Below, one piece after another: positions 1 to 5,636 of a stretch of 10,106 bases of DNA. Source of the DNA: an uncultured Oscillospiraceae bacterium (GTDB lineage: Bacteria > Bacillota > Clostridia > Oscillospirales > Oscillospiraceae). Position numbers and translations under genes: made by a program. Position 1 is the stretch's first letter. Each line of letters opens with the position of its first letter. The stretch lies in NCBI GenBank assembly GCA_934572445.1, contig CAKTLD010000072.1:1-10106 (forward strand), read 5' to 3'. A model generated the notes under the pieces. It worked only from the letters and a program-made list of their open reading frames with translations, did not search any database and was not told the DNA's origin.

Positions 1-656
1 GCATCGTTCGCGCCCTGGGCAAAGCCCCAGCCGTAACGGATGCAGGCGGGGTTGGTGCCGCCGCCGCCGCCGGTGAAGCCGAGCTTCTCATAGCCTTCCT
101 TGACGACAGCGTAACCGGCGAAGTAGCCGCACTGCTCTTCGTTGAAGGCGATGCCCGCAACGTTGTCAAGGCCGAGGGACCAACCGTCGATGAAGACGAA
201 CTTGGTGTCGGTGAATTCCTTAGCAGCCTTCTCGAGGGCGCCGCCCTGCATGAAGCCTGCGCAGACGATGACCTTGGCGCCGCCGTCCACGGCCGCCTTC
301 ATGGCGTCGTAACGGTCGTCGTCAGTGGCCTGATCGCCGTTGGCGGGCTGATAGTACTTGTAGCTCAGGCCGTTGTTGGCGGCATAGAGCTTCACGCCGT
401 CGAAAGTGCCCTGGTTGAAGGACTTGTCCTTCAGCTGGCCGACGTCGGTGATGAAGGCGACTTCATACTTGCCGTCCGCGGACGTCATGTTGTCGTCGAT
501 ATCATCGGGATTGGTGTAATTGGTGGGCTCTTCCGTCTGCTGCTGCTGATCGTCCGGATTGGTGGTGGCACCCTGGTTGTCATCGGTCTTATTGCCGCAG
601 GCAACAAGGGACAGAACCATGACGAGAGCGAGAAGCATTGCAAAAAACTTCTTCAT
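1..656 (-). CDS. BMP-family ABC transporter substrate-binding lipoprotein (nucleoside type), C-terminus cut by window edge
   Basis: Read leftward from the ATG at 654-656, this gives 218 codons and continues past position 1. The N-terminus is a lipoprotein signal: two lysines, a hydrophobic stretch and the lipobox LVAC with the lipidated Cys20. A polar, Asp/Gln/Asn/Thr-rich linker follows (about residues 21-60). The BMP/PnrA-like periplasmic-binding fold then starts with the signature around residues 69-87 (TDVG...DKSFNQGTFDG). Later blocks are VIVCAGFMQGGALEKAA, FIDGW and a glycine-rich GFTGGGGG run before RYGWGFAQG. Family members bind purine or other nucleosides at the membrane surface for an ABC importer (NupNOPQ or PnrABCD type). 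The ATPase and permeases would be expected further left, outside the window. The RBS AAGGAAGG lies about 10 bases upstream. The deoD/deoC/kinase genes in the same cluster support a nucleoside substrate. The family call is firm; the exact ligand is inferred. Confidence 0.93.
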   Translation of the reverse strand, partial: MKKFFAMLLALVMVLSLVACGNKTDDNQGATTNPDDQQQQTEEPTNYTNPDDIDDNMTSADGKYEVAFITDVGQLKDKSFNQGTFDGVKLYAANNGLSYKYYQPANGDQATDDDRYDAMKAAVDGGAKVIVCAGFMQGGALEKAAKEFTDTKFVFIDGWSLGLDNVAGIAFNEEQCGYFAGYAVVKEGYEKLGFTGGGGGTNPACIRYGWGFAQGAND

Positions 657-684
657 TCTTCTGTAACCTTCCTTAAAATTATTT

Positions 685-739
685 CCGTCCGGCGGACGAT
701 TTCCGCCGTTCGGTATGCGGAGTGCGGACACACTCCGCA
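685..739 (-). promoter_or_regulatory. Two tandem stem-loops in the 5' leader of the BMP gene
   Basis: The first hairpin has perfect 9-base arms, 716-724 with 731-739 (TGCGGAGTG/CACTCCGCA), around a 6-base loop. The second pairs 690-696 with 702-708 (CGGCGGA/TCCGCCG) around a 5-base loop. It extends through a 2x2 internal loop to three more pairs (685-687 with 711-713). Neither is followed by a T-run on the minus strand, so they are not terminators. The predicted transcription start falls in or next to the first hairpin, so the mRNA may begin with a 5'-terminal stem, which usually stabilises a message. I do not recognise a known riboswitch. Confidence 0.5.
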
Positions 740-742
740 GGT

Positions 743-771
743 AGTATAGCAAAAACAGAGGGGAGAATCAA
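743..771 (-). promoter_or_regulatory. Sigma-A promoter for the BMP lipoprotein gene, embedded in the upstream terminator
   Basis: On the minus strand, TTGATT (766-771) is followed by a 17-base spacer and TATACT (743-748). The -10 is preceded by TGC, an extended -10. The predicted start is near 735-737, about 80 bases before the ATG. The -35 and most of the spacer lie inside the stem-loop that ends the preceding transcript, so terminator and promoter share the same bases. Confidence 0.65.
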
Positions 772-785
772 GTGCGATTCTCCCC
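751..785 (-). terminator. Rho-independent terminator after the EIIC-like gene
   Basis: A perfect 10-bp stem pairs 760-769 (GGGGAGAATC) with 776-785 (GATTCTCCCC) around a 6-base loop. Reading leftward it is followed by TCTGTTTTTG, a T-rich tail. It lies about 60 bases after the stop codon of the gene at 847-1917. The plus strand also has TTTT directly after the stem (786-789), so it could act in both directions. Confidence 0.8.
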
Positions 786-846
786 TTTTCCATGTTTTTG
801 TAAAATTTGTATGATTTTTTAGGAGCTCTTTCGCTCTTTTCGCTTA

Positions 847-1917
847 TCAGAGCTTGAGATCGCCGTCCTTGACCCAGCCCAGGCGGCGGCAGAGCGCATT
901 GATGGCCGGCGTGAGAATGGCGGGCAGCACGATGGCGACGAGCACAAGGCCCAGCCAGTCAAAGCCCGTGGGGGCAATGGCCGCCGCCCCCTTGGCAATG
1001 GCCTCCTCGCTCGGCGAGACCCAGCCGGTCCACACGCCGATGGGGCCGCAGAGCCCGCAGGTACCCATGCCGGAGTTGATGGGCGCGCCGTTCATTTCGA
1101 GCTTGAAAACGCAGGTCGCGATGGGACCCGTGATGGCGGAGGCGAGCGTCGGCGCGATCCAGACGCGGGGATTCCTGACGATGTTCGGCATCTGGAGCAT
1201 TGACGTGCCGAGACCCTGCGACACAAGCCCGCCCCAGCGGTTCTCCTTGAAGCTCATCACGGCGAAGCCAACCATCTGCGCGCAGCAGCCCGCGACGGCC
1301 GCGCCGCCGGCGATGCCCGTCAGCCGCAGCACCTGGCAGATGGCGGCGGACGAGATGGGCAGCGTGAGCGCGATGCCAACGAGGACAGAGACGGCAATGC
1401 CCATCCAGAACGGCTGGAGCTCCGTCGCATGGTCGATCACATCGCCAAAGGCCGAAGCCGCCAGGCCGATGGGCGGAGCGATCCACTTGGCCAGCGCCAC
1501 GCCGACGAGGATCGTCACGGCGGGCGTCACTAAAATATCGATCTTCGTCTCCTTGCTCACGGCCTTGCCGCACTCGGCGGCGACAATGGCGATGATCAGC
1601 ACCGCGAGCGGGCCGCCCGCGCCGCCCTCGGCGTTGGCCGCCCAGCCGACCGCGGCAAGGGAAAAGAGCACCATGGGGTCAGCCTTGAGCGCGTAGCCAA
1701 TGGCGACAGCCATCGCGGGGCCGGAAACGCTCATGGCGTATTTGCCGATATCCGTCAGAAAGGAAACGCCGAGCTGGTCGCCCAGCGTTTTGATGATCGT
1801 GCCGATCAGCAGCGAGCAGAAGAGGCCCTGCGCCATCGCGCCGAGTGCGTCGATGCCGTAGCGCTTGGCGGATACCTCAATGTTCTTGCGCTTGCAGAAT
1901 GATTTTATCGTTTCCAT
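847..1917 (-). CDS. PTS EIIC-like (PTS_EIIC_2/PfoR family) integral membrane protein; candidate NiaR-regulated niacin transporter
   Basis: This 356-residue membrane protein has many hydrophobic segments: about 25-45, 58-77, 82-95, 101-116, 128-150, 170-193, 200-222, 254-270 and 320-343. The conserved block around 235-250 (GLGTSMLQMPNIVRNP), the following PTLASAITGPIAT (256-268) and the glycine-rich loop 277-297 (GAPINSG...GTCGLCGP) are typical of the PTS_EIIC_2/PfoR family. No EIIA, EIIB or HPr gene or domain is present, so sugar phosphotransfer is not supported. The start ATG has a GAGG site five bases upstream, and translation ends in tandem stops (TGA then TAA). The gene follows niaR by 109 bases and has its own strong promoter overlapping a large palindrome with a NiaR-like core. 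I infer that it imports niacin or a related NAD precursor. The family is well supported; the substrate is a hypothesis from regulation and context. Confidence 0.85.
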   Translation of the reverse strand: METIKSFCKRKNIEVSAKRYGIDALGAMAQGLFCSLLIGTIIKTLGDQLGVSFLTDIGKYAMSVSGPAMAVAIGYALKADPMVLFSLAAVGWAANAEGGAGGPLAVLIIAIVAAECGKAVSKETKIDILVTPAVTILVGVALAKWIAPPIGLAASAFGDVIDHATELQPFWMGIAVSVLVGIALTLPISSAAICQVLRLTGIAGGAAVAGCCAQMVGFAVMSFKENRWGGLVSQGLGTSMLQMPNIVRNPRVWIAPTLASAITGPIATCVFKLEMNGAPINSGMGTCGLCGPIGVWTGWVSPSEEAIAKGAAAIAPTGFDWLGLVLVAIVLPAILTPAINALCRRLGWVKDGDLKL

Positions 1918-1943
1918 GGCAGCCTCACGATCTCATCACAAAA

Positions 1944-1991
1944 ATATAGTGTAATGCACAGGTGTCTTGACACATGCACATTACACTATAT
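1944..1991. promoter_or_regulatory. 48-bp near-palindromic operator, probable NiaR binding site
   Basis: The outer arms are a perfect 13-base inverted repeat: ATATAGTGTAATG (1944-1956) and CATTACACTATAT (1979-1991). The centre, GTGTCTTGACAC (1962-1973), is a second perfect 5+5 inverted repeat sharing the same axis. The bases between add two more matched pairs. From memory, Firmicutes NiaR (YrxA) boxes are palindromes of the form AGGTGTC-N2-GACACCT; the left half here (CAGGTGTC) fits and the right half (GACACATG) has one change. The site lies 27 bases before the EIIC-like gene, with niaR just upstream. It covers the promoter -10 and about the first 20 transcribed bases, which suits a repressor operator. 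Confidence 0.75.
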
Positions 1992-2013
1992 CCGTTCCCT
2001 CTTCACTTGTCAA
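1985..2013 (-). promoter_or_regulatory. Strong sigma-A promoter for the EIIC-like gene
   Basis: On the minus strand, a perfect TTGACA (2008-2013), a 17-base spacer and TATAGT (1985-1990) give a near-consensus promoter. The -10 hexamer is part of the outer arm of the palindrome at 1944-1991. The predicted start is about 1978, which places the GTGTCTTGACAC core roughly at +5 to +17, so repressor binding there would block initiation. Confidence 0.8.
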
Positions 2014-2026
2014 GAGGCGTTTCCGC

Positions 2027-2536
2027 TCAGCTCTCCTCCAGCAGCACGCCCAGCGCGCGCAGCGCGTCCTTCGCGCGGACGAACGCCGCCTCGTCGGGAC
2101 AGGAGAGCGTATGAAGGTGGATGCCGTCGGTCAGGCTGGAGAGCGGCTCCGCCGTTTCGCAGCGCTCGATGAACTGTCCGACCTCGTAGCGGTTCGAAAT
2201 TTGCAGCGGGCCGGTGAGCTGGCCGTAGATGGGGTGGTCGACGATGACGTCGATGACCGTGCAGCCGTTGTCGACGATCGCGTTGAGCTCGGCTTCCATC
2301 TCCTGCGGCGTGTGCTTCACGGCGACGCGGCGGACGATGCCGCGTGCCTCTTTCGGCGTCACATAGCCGCGCGGGGTCGCGAGGATCTCCTCGCCCGAGG
2401 AGCGCAGCAGCGCGATATCGCCCACGATGATCTGGCGCGAGACGGAGAATTTTTCCGCCAGCGCGGAGGCGCTGATCGGCGCGTCCGCCGCGCGCAGCAC
2501 GTCGGCAATGGCCTTTCGCCTCTCGTCAGAATACAC
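2027..2536 (-). CDS. niaR: NiaR-type transcriptional repressor of NAD precursor genes (HTH plus 3H domain)
   Basis: This is a 169-residue regulator. Residues 1-60 form a winged helix-turn-helix (ERRKAI...ISASALAEKFSVSRQIIVGDI, then the wing ILATPRGYV). Residues about 65-169 form the 3H domain that senses niacin. H75, E83, H140 and H142 keep the spacing of the metal ligands I recall for Thermotoga TM1602 (His79, Glu87, His144, His146); H101 lies in the conserved DHPIYG. Known family members repress NAD synthesis and niacin uptake genes when niacin is plentiful. I chose the GTG at 2534-2536 because GGGGAGGGAG lies five bases upstream of it. An in-frame ATG at 2558-2560 would add eight residues but has no good binding site. 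The 99-base gap to the preceding kinase gene shows no convincing promoter or terminator, so niaR may be read with the deo genes. The likely target is the operator at 1944-1991. Confidence 0.9.
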   Translation of the reverse strand: MYSDERRKAIADVLRAADAPISASALAEKFSVSRQIIVGDIALLRSSGEEILATPRGYVTPKEARGIVRRVAVKHTPQEMEAELNAIVDNGCTVIDVIVDHPIYGQLTGPLQISNRYEVGQFIERCETAEPLSSLTDGIHLHTLSCPDEAAFVRAKDALRALGVLLEES

Positions 2537-2635
2537 TTGCTCTCCCTCCCCTTTTCGCATGAAAACGCCAAATTCCGATCAAGTTTCGTATAATCCAAAT
2601 CAAAAATTGCGATTTGTTGTCAGTTTTTGCCGCTT

Positions 2636-3562
2636 TTAGTACTCAAAGCAGCTGCCGCCGACAAACTCGCGCACGATGGAGTCGCGCGGCACATAGTCGG
2701 TCCTGAGCGGCGGTACGGAGTTGACCACGTCGAAAAGATCGCTCAGCCCGTGCTCGGCGATAAAGTGATCGTCGAGCTGGCTGTAAAACTCGGGAATTTC
2801 CTTTAGATAGCGCGCGAGGATGCACGGCTCGTAGTCGTGGAAGGTGTCGATGTGGATGCTCGCGTTCGGCTTGTTCGGCATGATGTAGTTGAGCTCGCCG
2901 CGGTCCACGCTCTCGGCGCGCTCGACGGTCTGGCGCAGGGAATGGCCGCGCCCCTGATAGTCGCGGATCATGCGGCGCGCCACGCGCAGCTGCTCGGGGC
3001 GCACGATGCGGTCCTTTTCCGTGATGATACGCGTGCGCGGGGCGACGTAAACGCCCGTGGCCTCGCTCTTGAGCTCATCGAAGATGAGCGGGTTGAGCAT
3101 GTGGATGCCCTCGGCAATGATGACGGCATCCTTGTCGCCCTGCATGGGCTTATAGCCGCCGACGCCGCCGGACTTGAAGTCGTAAACCGGCAGCTCGACA
3201 AGCTCGCCGTCCATCAGGCGGTGGATATCCTCGATCAAAAGCTGACGGTTCACGCAGTAGGGCGATTCCCAGTCGCTCGCCTCGGGCGGGCGCTCCGACA
3301 GCGGCAGGAAGAAGTTATCCATACTCAGCAGGCAGACCTTCACGCCGAGGTTCTCAAGGTACGCCTTCAGGCGCATGGCTGTGGTCGTCTTGCCCGAGCC
3401 GCTCGGGCCCGTCAGGCAGACGATGGGCTTTTGCCCCTTGTTCATTAAGATGCTCGCCGCGGCGGAGCTGATCTTGTCGTGGAAGACCTCCTCGCAGCGC
3501 AGGACGAAGCGGGTGTCGTCCTTCATATTGGTCACAATGTTTTCAATGTCGATGACGCGCAT
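2636..3562 (-). CDS. Uridine kinase-like P-loop nucleoside kinase
   Basis: This 308-residue protein belongs to the uridine kinase/phosphoribulokinase superfamily. It has a Walker A motif GPSGSGKTT (52-60), a substrate-side aspartate in SMDNF (D82), an aromatic/Asp stretch PVYDFKSG (125-132), a hydrophobic Walker-B-like strand ending in EGIH (151-154) and an arginine-rich lid region (RVARRMIRDYQGRG, 193-206). It is longer than classical Udk (about 210 residues), with roughly 45 extra N-terminal residues and a C-terminal extension. It matches the larger clostridial uridine-kinase-like group. Classical Udk phosphorylates uridine and cytidine with a nucleoside triphosphate donor in the cytoplasm. 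The RBS AAAGGAG is seven bases upstream of the ATG, and the gene is 32 bases downstream of deoD. A nucleoside substrate fits the context, but pyrimidine, purine or nicotinamide riboside cannot be told apart from sequence alone. Confidence 0.85.
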   Translation of the reverse strand: MRVIDIENIVTNMKDDTRFVLRCEEVFHDKISSAAASILMNKGQKPIVCLTGPSGSGKTTTAMRLKAYLENLGVKVCLLSMDNFFLPLSERPPEASDWESPYCVNRQLLIEDIHRLMDGELVELPVYDFKSGGVGGYKPMQGDKDAVIIAEGIHMLNPLIFDELKSEATGVYVAPRTRIITEKDRIVRPEQLRVARRMIRDYQGRGHSLRQTVERAESVDRGELNYIMPNKPNASIHIDTFHDYEPCILARYLKEIPEFYSQLDDHFIAEHGLSDLFDVVNSVPPLRTDYVPRDSIVREFVGGSCFEY

Positions 3563-3594
3563 CGTTGTTCTCCTTTCAAAAGGGACGGCGCGGC

Positions 3595-4311
3595 TCAGCG
3601 CGCCGCCATCTTCACAGCGGTCTCAAGCGCCACGCGCATCATATCGGTGAAGCTCGTCTGCCGCTCTTCGGGCGAGAGCGCCTCGCCGGTAATGATGTTA
3701 TCCGAGATCGAGCAGATGGAAAGTCCGCGCTTTCCCGTATAGGCTGCGTTGCAATAAAGCGCGGCGGCCTCCATCTCAATGGCGAGCACGCCCATCTTCG
3801 CCCATTTGAGCGAGGGGTCGGACGCATCGTAAAACGTGTCGGACGAGTAGAGATTCCCGACCGGCATCGTGACGCCGAGCTCCTTCGCCGATTCGACAGC
3901 GGCGGAGAGGAGCGCAAAGTCCGCGATGGGCGCAAACGTTCCGCCGAGGCCGTACTGCGCGGCGTAATTCGAGTTCGTACACGCGCCCATACCCGCGACC
4001 ACGTCGCCGAGCGTTAAATTCTTTTGCAGCGCGCCCGCCGAGCCGACGCGGATGATGCTCTCGACATCGTACTGCGTGAACAGCTCATAGGAGTAGATGC
4101 CGATGGACGGCATACCCATACCGCTTGCCATCACGCTGACGGGAACGCCCTTGTAGGTGCCCGTGTAGCCCTGCACGCCGCGGACATTGTTGACAAGCTT
4201 TGGTTCATCTAAAAACGTTTCGGCGATAAACTTCGCGCGCAGCGGGTCGCCGGGCATCAGAACGGTTTTGGCAAAGTCGCCTTTTTTCGCGCTGTTGTGC
4301 GGAGTCGGCAT
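3595..4311 (-). CDS. deoD: Purine-nucleoside phosphorylase, DeoD type
   Basis: This 238-residue enzyme matches the hexameric bacterial DeoD family in full length. It phosphorolyses purine (deoxy)ribonucleosides to the base plus (deoxy)ribose 1-phosphate. Visible active-site elements are H5 near the N-terminus, the phosphate loop MPGDPLRAK (19-27, with G21 and R25), R44, RVGSAGA (88-94), the sugar-binding EMEAAALY (179-186) and the general-acid pair S203-D204 in SISDNI. D204 has the same number as in the E. coli enzyme. The RBS AAAGGGGAGG is seven bases before the ATG. The gene follows deoC by 18 bases, so the two are co-transcribed. The ribose or deoxyribose 1-phosphate it makes would need a phosphopentomutase, not in this window, before DeoC can act. 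Confidence 0.97.
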   Translation of the reverse strand: MPTPHNSAKKGDFAKTVLMPGDPLRAKFIAETFLDEPKLVNNVRGVQGYTGTYKGVPVSVMASGMGMPSIGIYSYELFTQYDVESIIRVGSAGALQKNLTLGDVVAGMGACTNSNYAAQYGLGGTFAPIADFALLSAAVESAKELGVTMPVGNLYSSDTFYDASDPSLKWAKMGVLAIEMEAAALYCNAAYTGKRGLSICSISDNIITGEALSPEERQTSFTDMMRVALETAVKMAAR

Positions 4312-4329
4312 ATTGAGCCCTCCCCTTTC

Positions 4330-5019
4330 TTAAAATTCGCCCTTGGCCTCAAGCTCCTTGACGGCCTTGACGATGCGGGACGTGCCGAGGCGGTCGGCGC
4401 CGAGCTTGAGGAAATCCTCGGCGTCCTGCAGGCTGGCGATGCCGCCCGCGGCCTTGATCTTCTTGCCGTTCGTCATGTGGGCGGCCATGAGGGCGACGTC
4501 CTCTCGGGTCGCGCCGCCGCCGGCAAAGCCCGTGGAGGTCTTGATATAGTCAGCGTGAGAGTTGGAAACGACCTCGCAGAGCTTGATCTTCTCTTCCTCG
4601 GTGAGCAGGCAGGTCTCGATGATGACCTTTAAGATGTTGCCGTGGCAGGAGATCTTGACGGAGTTGATCTCCTGAAGGATCTTGTCGTACTGGCCTTCCT
4701 TGACCCAGCCGAGGTTGATGACCATGTCGATCTCGGTCGCGCCGTCGGCGACGGCGGACTCGGCCTCCATGCACTTGATGCCGCTGGGCGTGTAGCCGTT
4801 GGGGAAGCCGATGACCGTGCAGATGGGCAGCTGGCCGAAGCCGTAGTGCTGCTGCTCTGCGACGTAGTGCGCGGCATGGTTCACATAGGTCTGCGGGATG
4901 CAGACGCTCGCGCAGCCGTATTTGATGCCGTCGTCGCAAACCTCCTTGATGTCCTCCCAGGTGGCAGTCTGCTTGAGGAGGGTATGGTCAACGTGCTTGA
5001 GAATTTCCTTGACGTCCAT
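4330..5019 (-). CDS. deoC: Deoxyribose-phosphate aldolase
   Basis: This 229-residue class I aldolase (DERA) cleaves 2-deoxyribose 5-phosphate to acetaldehyde and glyceraldehyde 3-phosphate, the last step of deoxynucleoside catabolism. Visible catalytic residues are D98 in TEIDMVINLG, the Schiff-base lysine K160 in DYIKTSTGF and the activating lysine K189 in KIKAAGGI. The length is normal for the short clostridial form. I placed the start at the ATG 5017-5019 because AAAGGA lies ten bases upstream and the family begins here. A longer in-frame reading to 5112 would cross the promoter and is not credible. It is the first gene of the deoC-deoD-kinase group, directly behind a near-consensus promoter at 5065-5093. 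Confidence 0.97.
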   Translation of the reverse strand: MDVKEILKHVDHTLLKQTATWEDIKEVCDDGIKYGCASVCIPQTYVNHAAHYVAEQQHYGFGQLPICTVIGFPNGYTPSGIKCMEAESAVADGATEIDMVINLGWVKEGQYDKILQEINSVKISCHGNILKVIIETCLLTEEEKIKLCEVVSNSHADYIKTSTGFAGGGATREDVALMAAHMTNGKKIKAAGGIASLQDAEDFLKLGADRLGTSRIVKAVKELEAKGEF

Positions 5020-5051
5020 TATGTTCGTTTCCTTTCTTTGGAAAGTATTTT

Positions 5052-5061
5052 GCAAATTTGC
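5052..5061. promoter_or_regulatory. GCAAATTTGC palindrome at the deoC transcription start, possible operator
   Basis: A perfect 10-base palindrome sits about four bases downstream of the -10, around the predicted start. Its position suits a repressor site for nucleoside-responsive control, but it is short and AT-rich, and no deoR-like regulator is in the window. Confidence 0.3.
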
Positions 5062-5064
5062 TTT

Positions 5065-5093
5065 ATTATAGCACAGCGGCAGGAATTTGTCTA
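5065..5093 (-). promoter_or_regulatory. Promoter for the deoC-deoD-kinase group
   Basis: On the minus strand, TAGACA (5088-5093), a 17-base spacer and a perfect TATAAT (5065-5070) with an extended TGC. The predicted start is about 5058, giving a leader near 40 bases. The TAG stop codon of the upstream NTPase gene forms the first half of the -35, so there is no room for a terminator between the two units and read-through from the upstream operon is likely. Confidence 0.85.
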
Positions 5094-5636
5094 CGCACGA
5101 AACGCGTTCCATGTCAGGATACGCCCGCGCAGCGCCTCATAGAGCACCTCACGGTTTCCTTCGTCGAGAAATACGAGCTCCGCCCTTTCATGGCCGCGCA
5201 CCGCGCGCAGAAAGTCCGTATCCCTCGGCTTTACCGCCGCAAGCACCGGCGTCTCACCGTCCAGTGCATCGAGTACCGCGCGCTGAAAGGCCGGCGCGCC
5301 GTTTTCCAAAAAGCCCAGCTCATCCATCAGGATCAGGCCATCTTCCGGCGTACTTTCGATGCAGCGCACGCCCAGCGTGTCGAACACCTCGCTGTGCCGC
5401 ACGCTCGAACGGCTGTCACAGCTGCCGACAAGATTTTCCCGCGTGCTGCGGCGCTCGCCCTCCGGCTGCGCCGCGTCGTAAAGGTAGATGGGGTAAAAGC
5501 CGTTTTCGTCCGGCGTTTTCAGCCGCAGCGTCACAAAGCCGCCGAGCGGCCGCGTGTTGTGCGCCAGCAGCCGCCGGATCAGCGTGCTCTTGCCCACGCC
5601 GCGTTCACCGCAGATCAGCAGATGTCTTTTCTCCAT
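5091..5636 (-). CDS. THEP1-like nucleoside-triphosphatase (NTPase_1 family P-loop protein)
   Basis: This 181-residue P-loop protein begins almost at once with a Walker A motif GERGVGKST (10-18). The family-typical GGF follows at 32-34, and a Walker B at 101-108 (LILMDELG, with D105 and E106) is followed by FLE. This order and length match the NTPase_1/THEP1 family, whose purified members hydrolyse NTPs but whose cellular role is mostly unknown. The ATG at 5634-5636 is preferred because GGGGGAG lies six bases upstream; a TTG at 5664-5666 would add ten residues. The gene overlaps the end of the methyltransferase gene by 32 bases, which implies translational coupling. The overlap suggests the two proteins act together, but the pathway cannot be read from this window. 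Confidence 0.82.
   Translation of the reverse strand: MEKRHLLICGERGVGKSTLIRRLLAHNTRPLGGFVTLRLKTPDENGFYPIYLYDAAQPEGERRSTRENLVGSCDSRSSVRHSEVFDTLGVRCIESTPEDGLILMDELGFLENGAPAFQRAVLDALDGETPVLAAVKPRDTDFLRAVRGHERAELVFLDEGNREVLYEALRGRILTWNAFRA

Noticed and set aside
854..1696. Long open frame on the plus strand opposite the EIIC-like gene
   Set aside because: It is Ser/Pro/Met/Ala-rich with no recognisable domain. The opposite strand encodes a clear membrane protein with RBS and promoter.
2589..2594. TATAAT on the plus strand between niaR and the kinase gene
   Set aside because: No -35 at a workable distance and no rightward gene follows.
2596..2616. CAAATC-N9-GATTTG inverted repeat after the kinase gene, considered as a terminator
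   Set aside because: Short AT-rich stem with a large loop and no clean T-run; not convincing.
5020..5112. N-terminal extension of deoC to 5112
   Set aside because: It would run through the near-consensus promoter and lacks an RBS; the family begins at the ATG at 5019.
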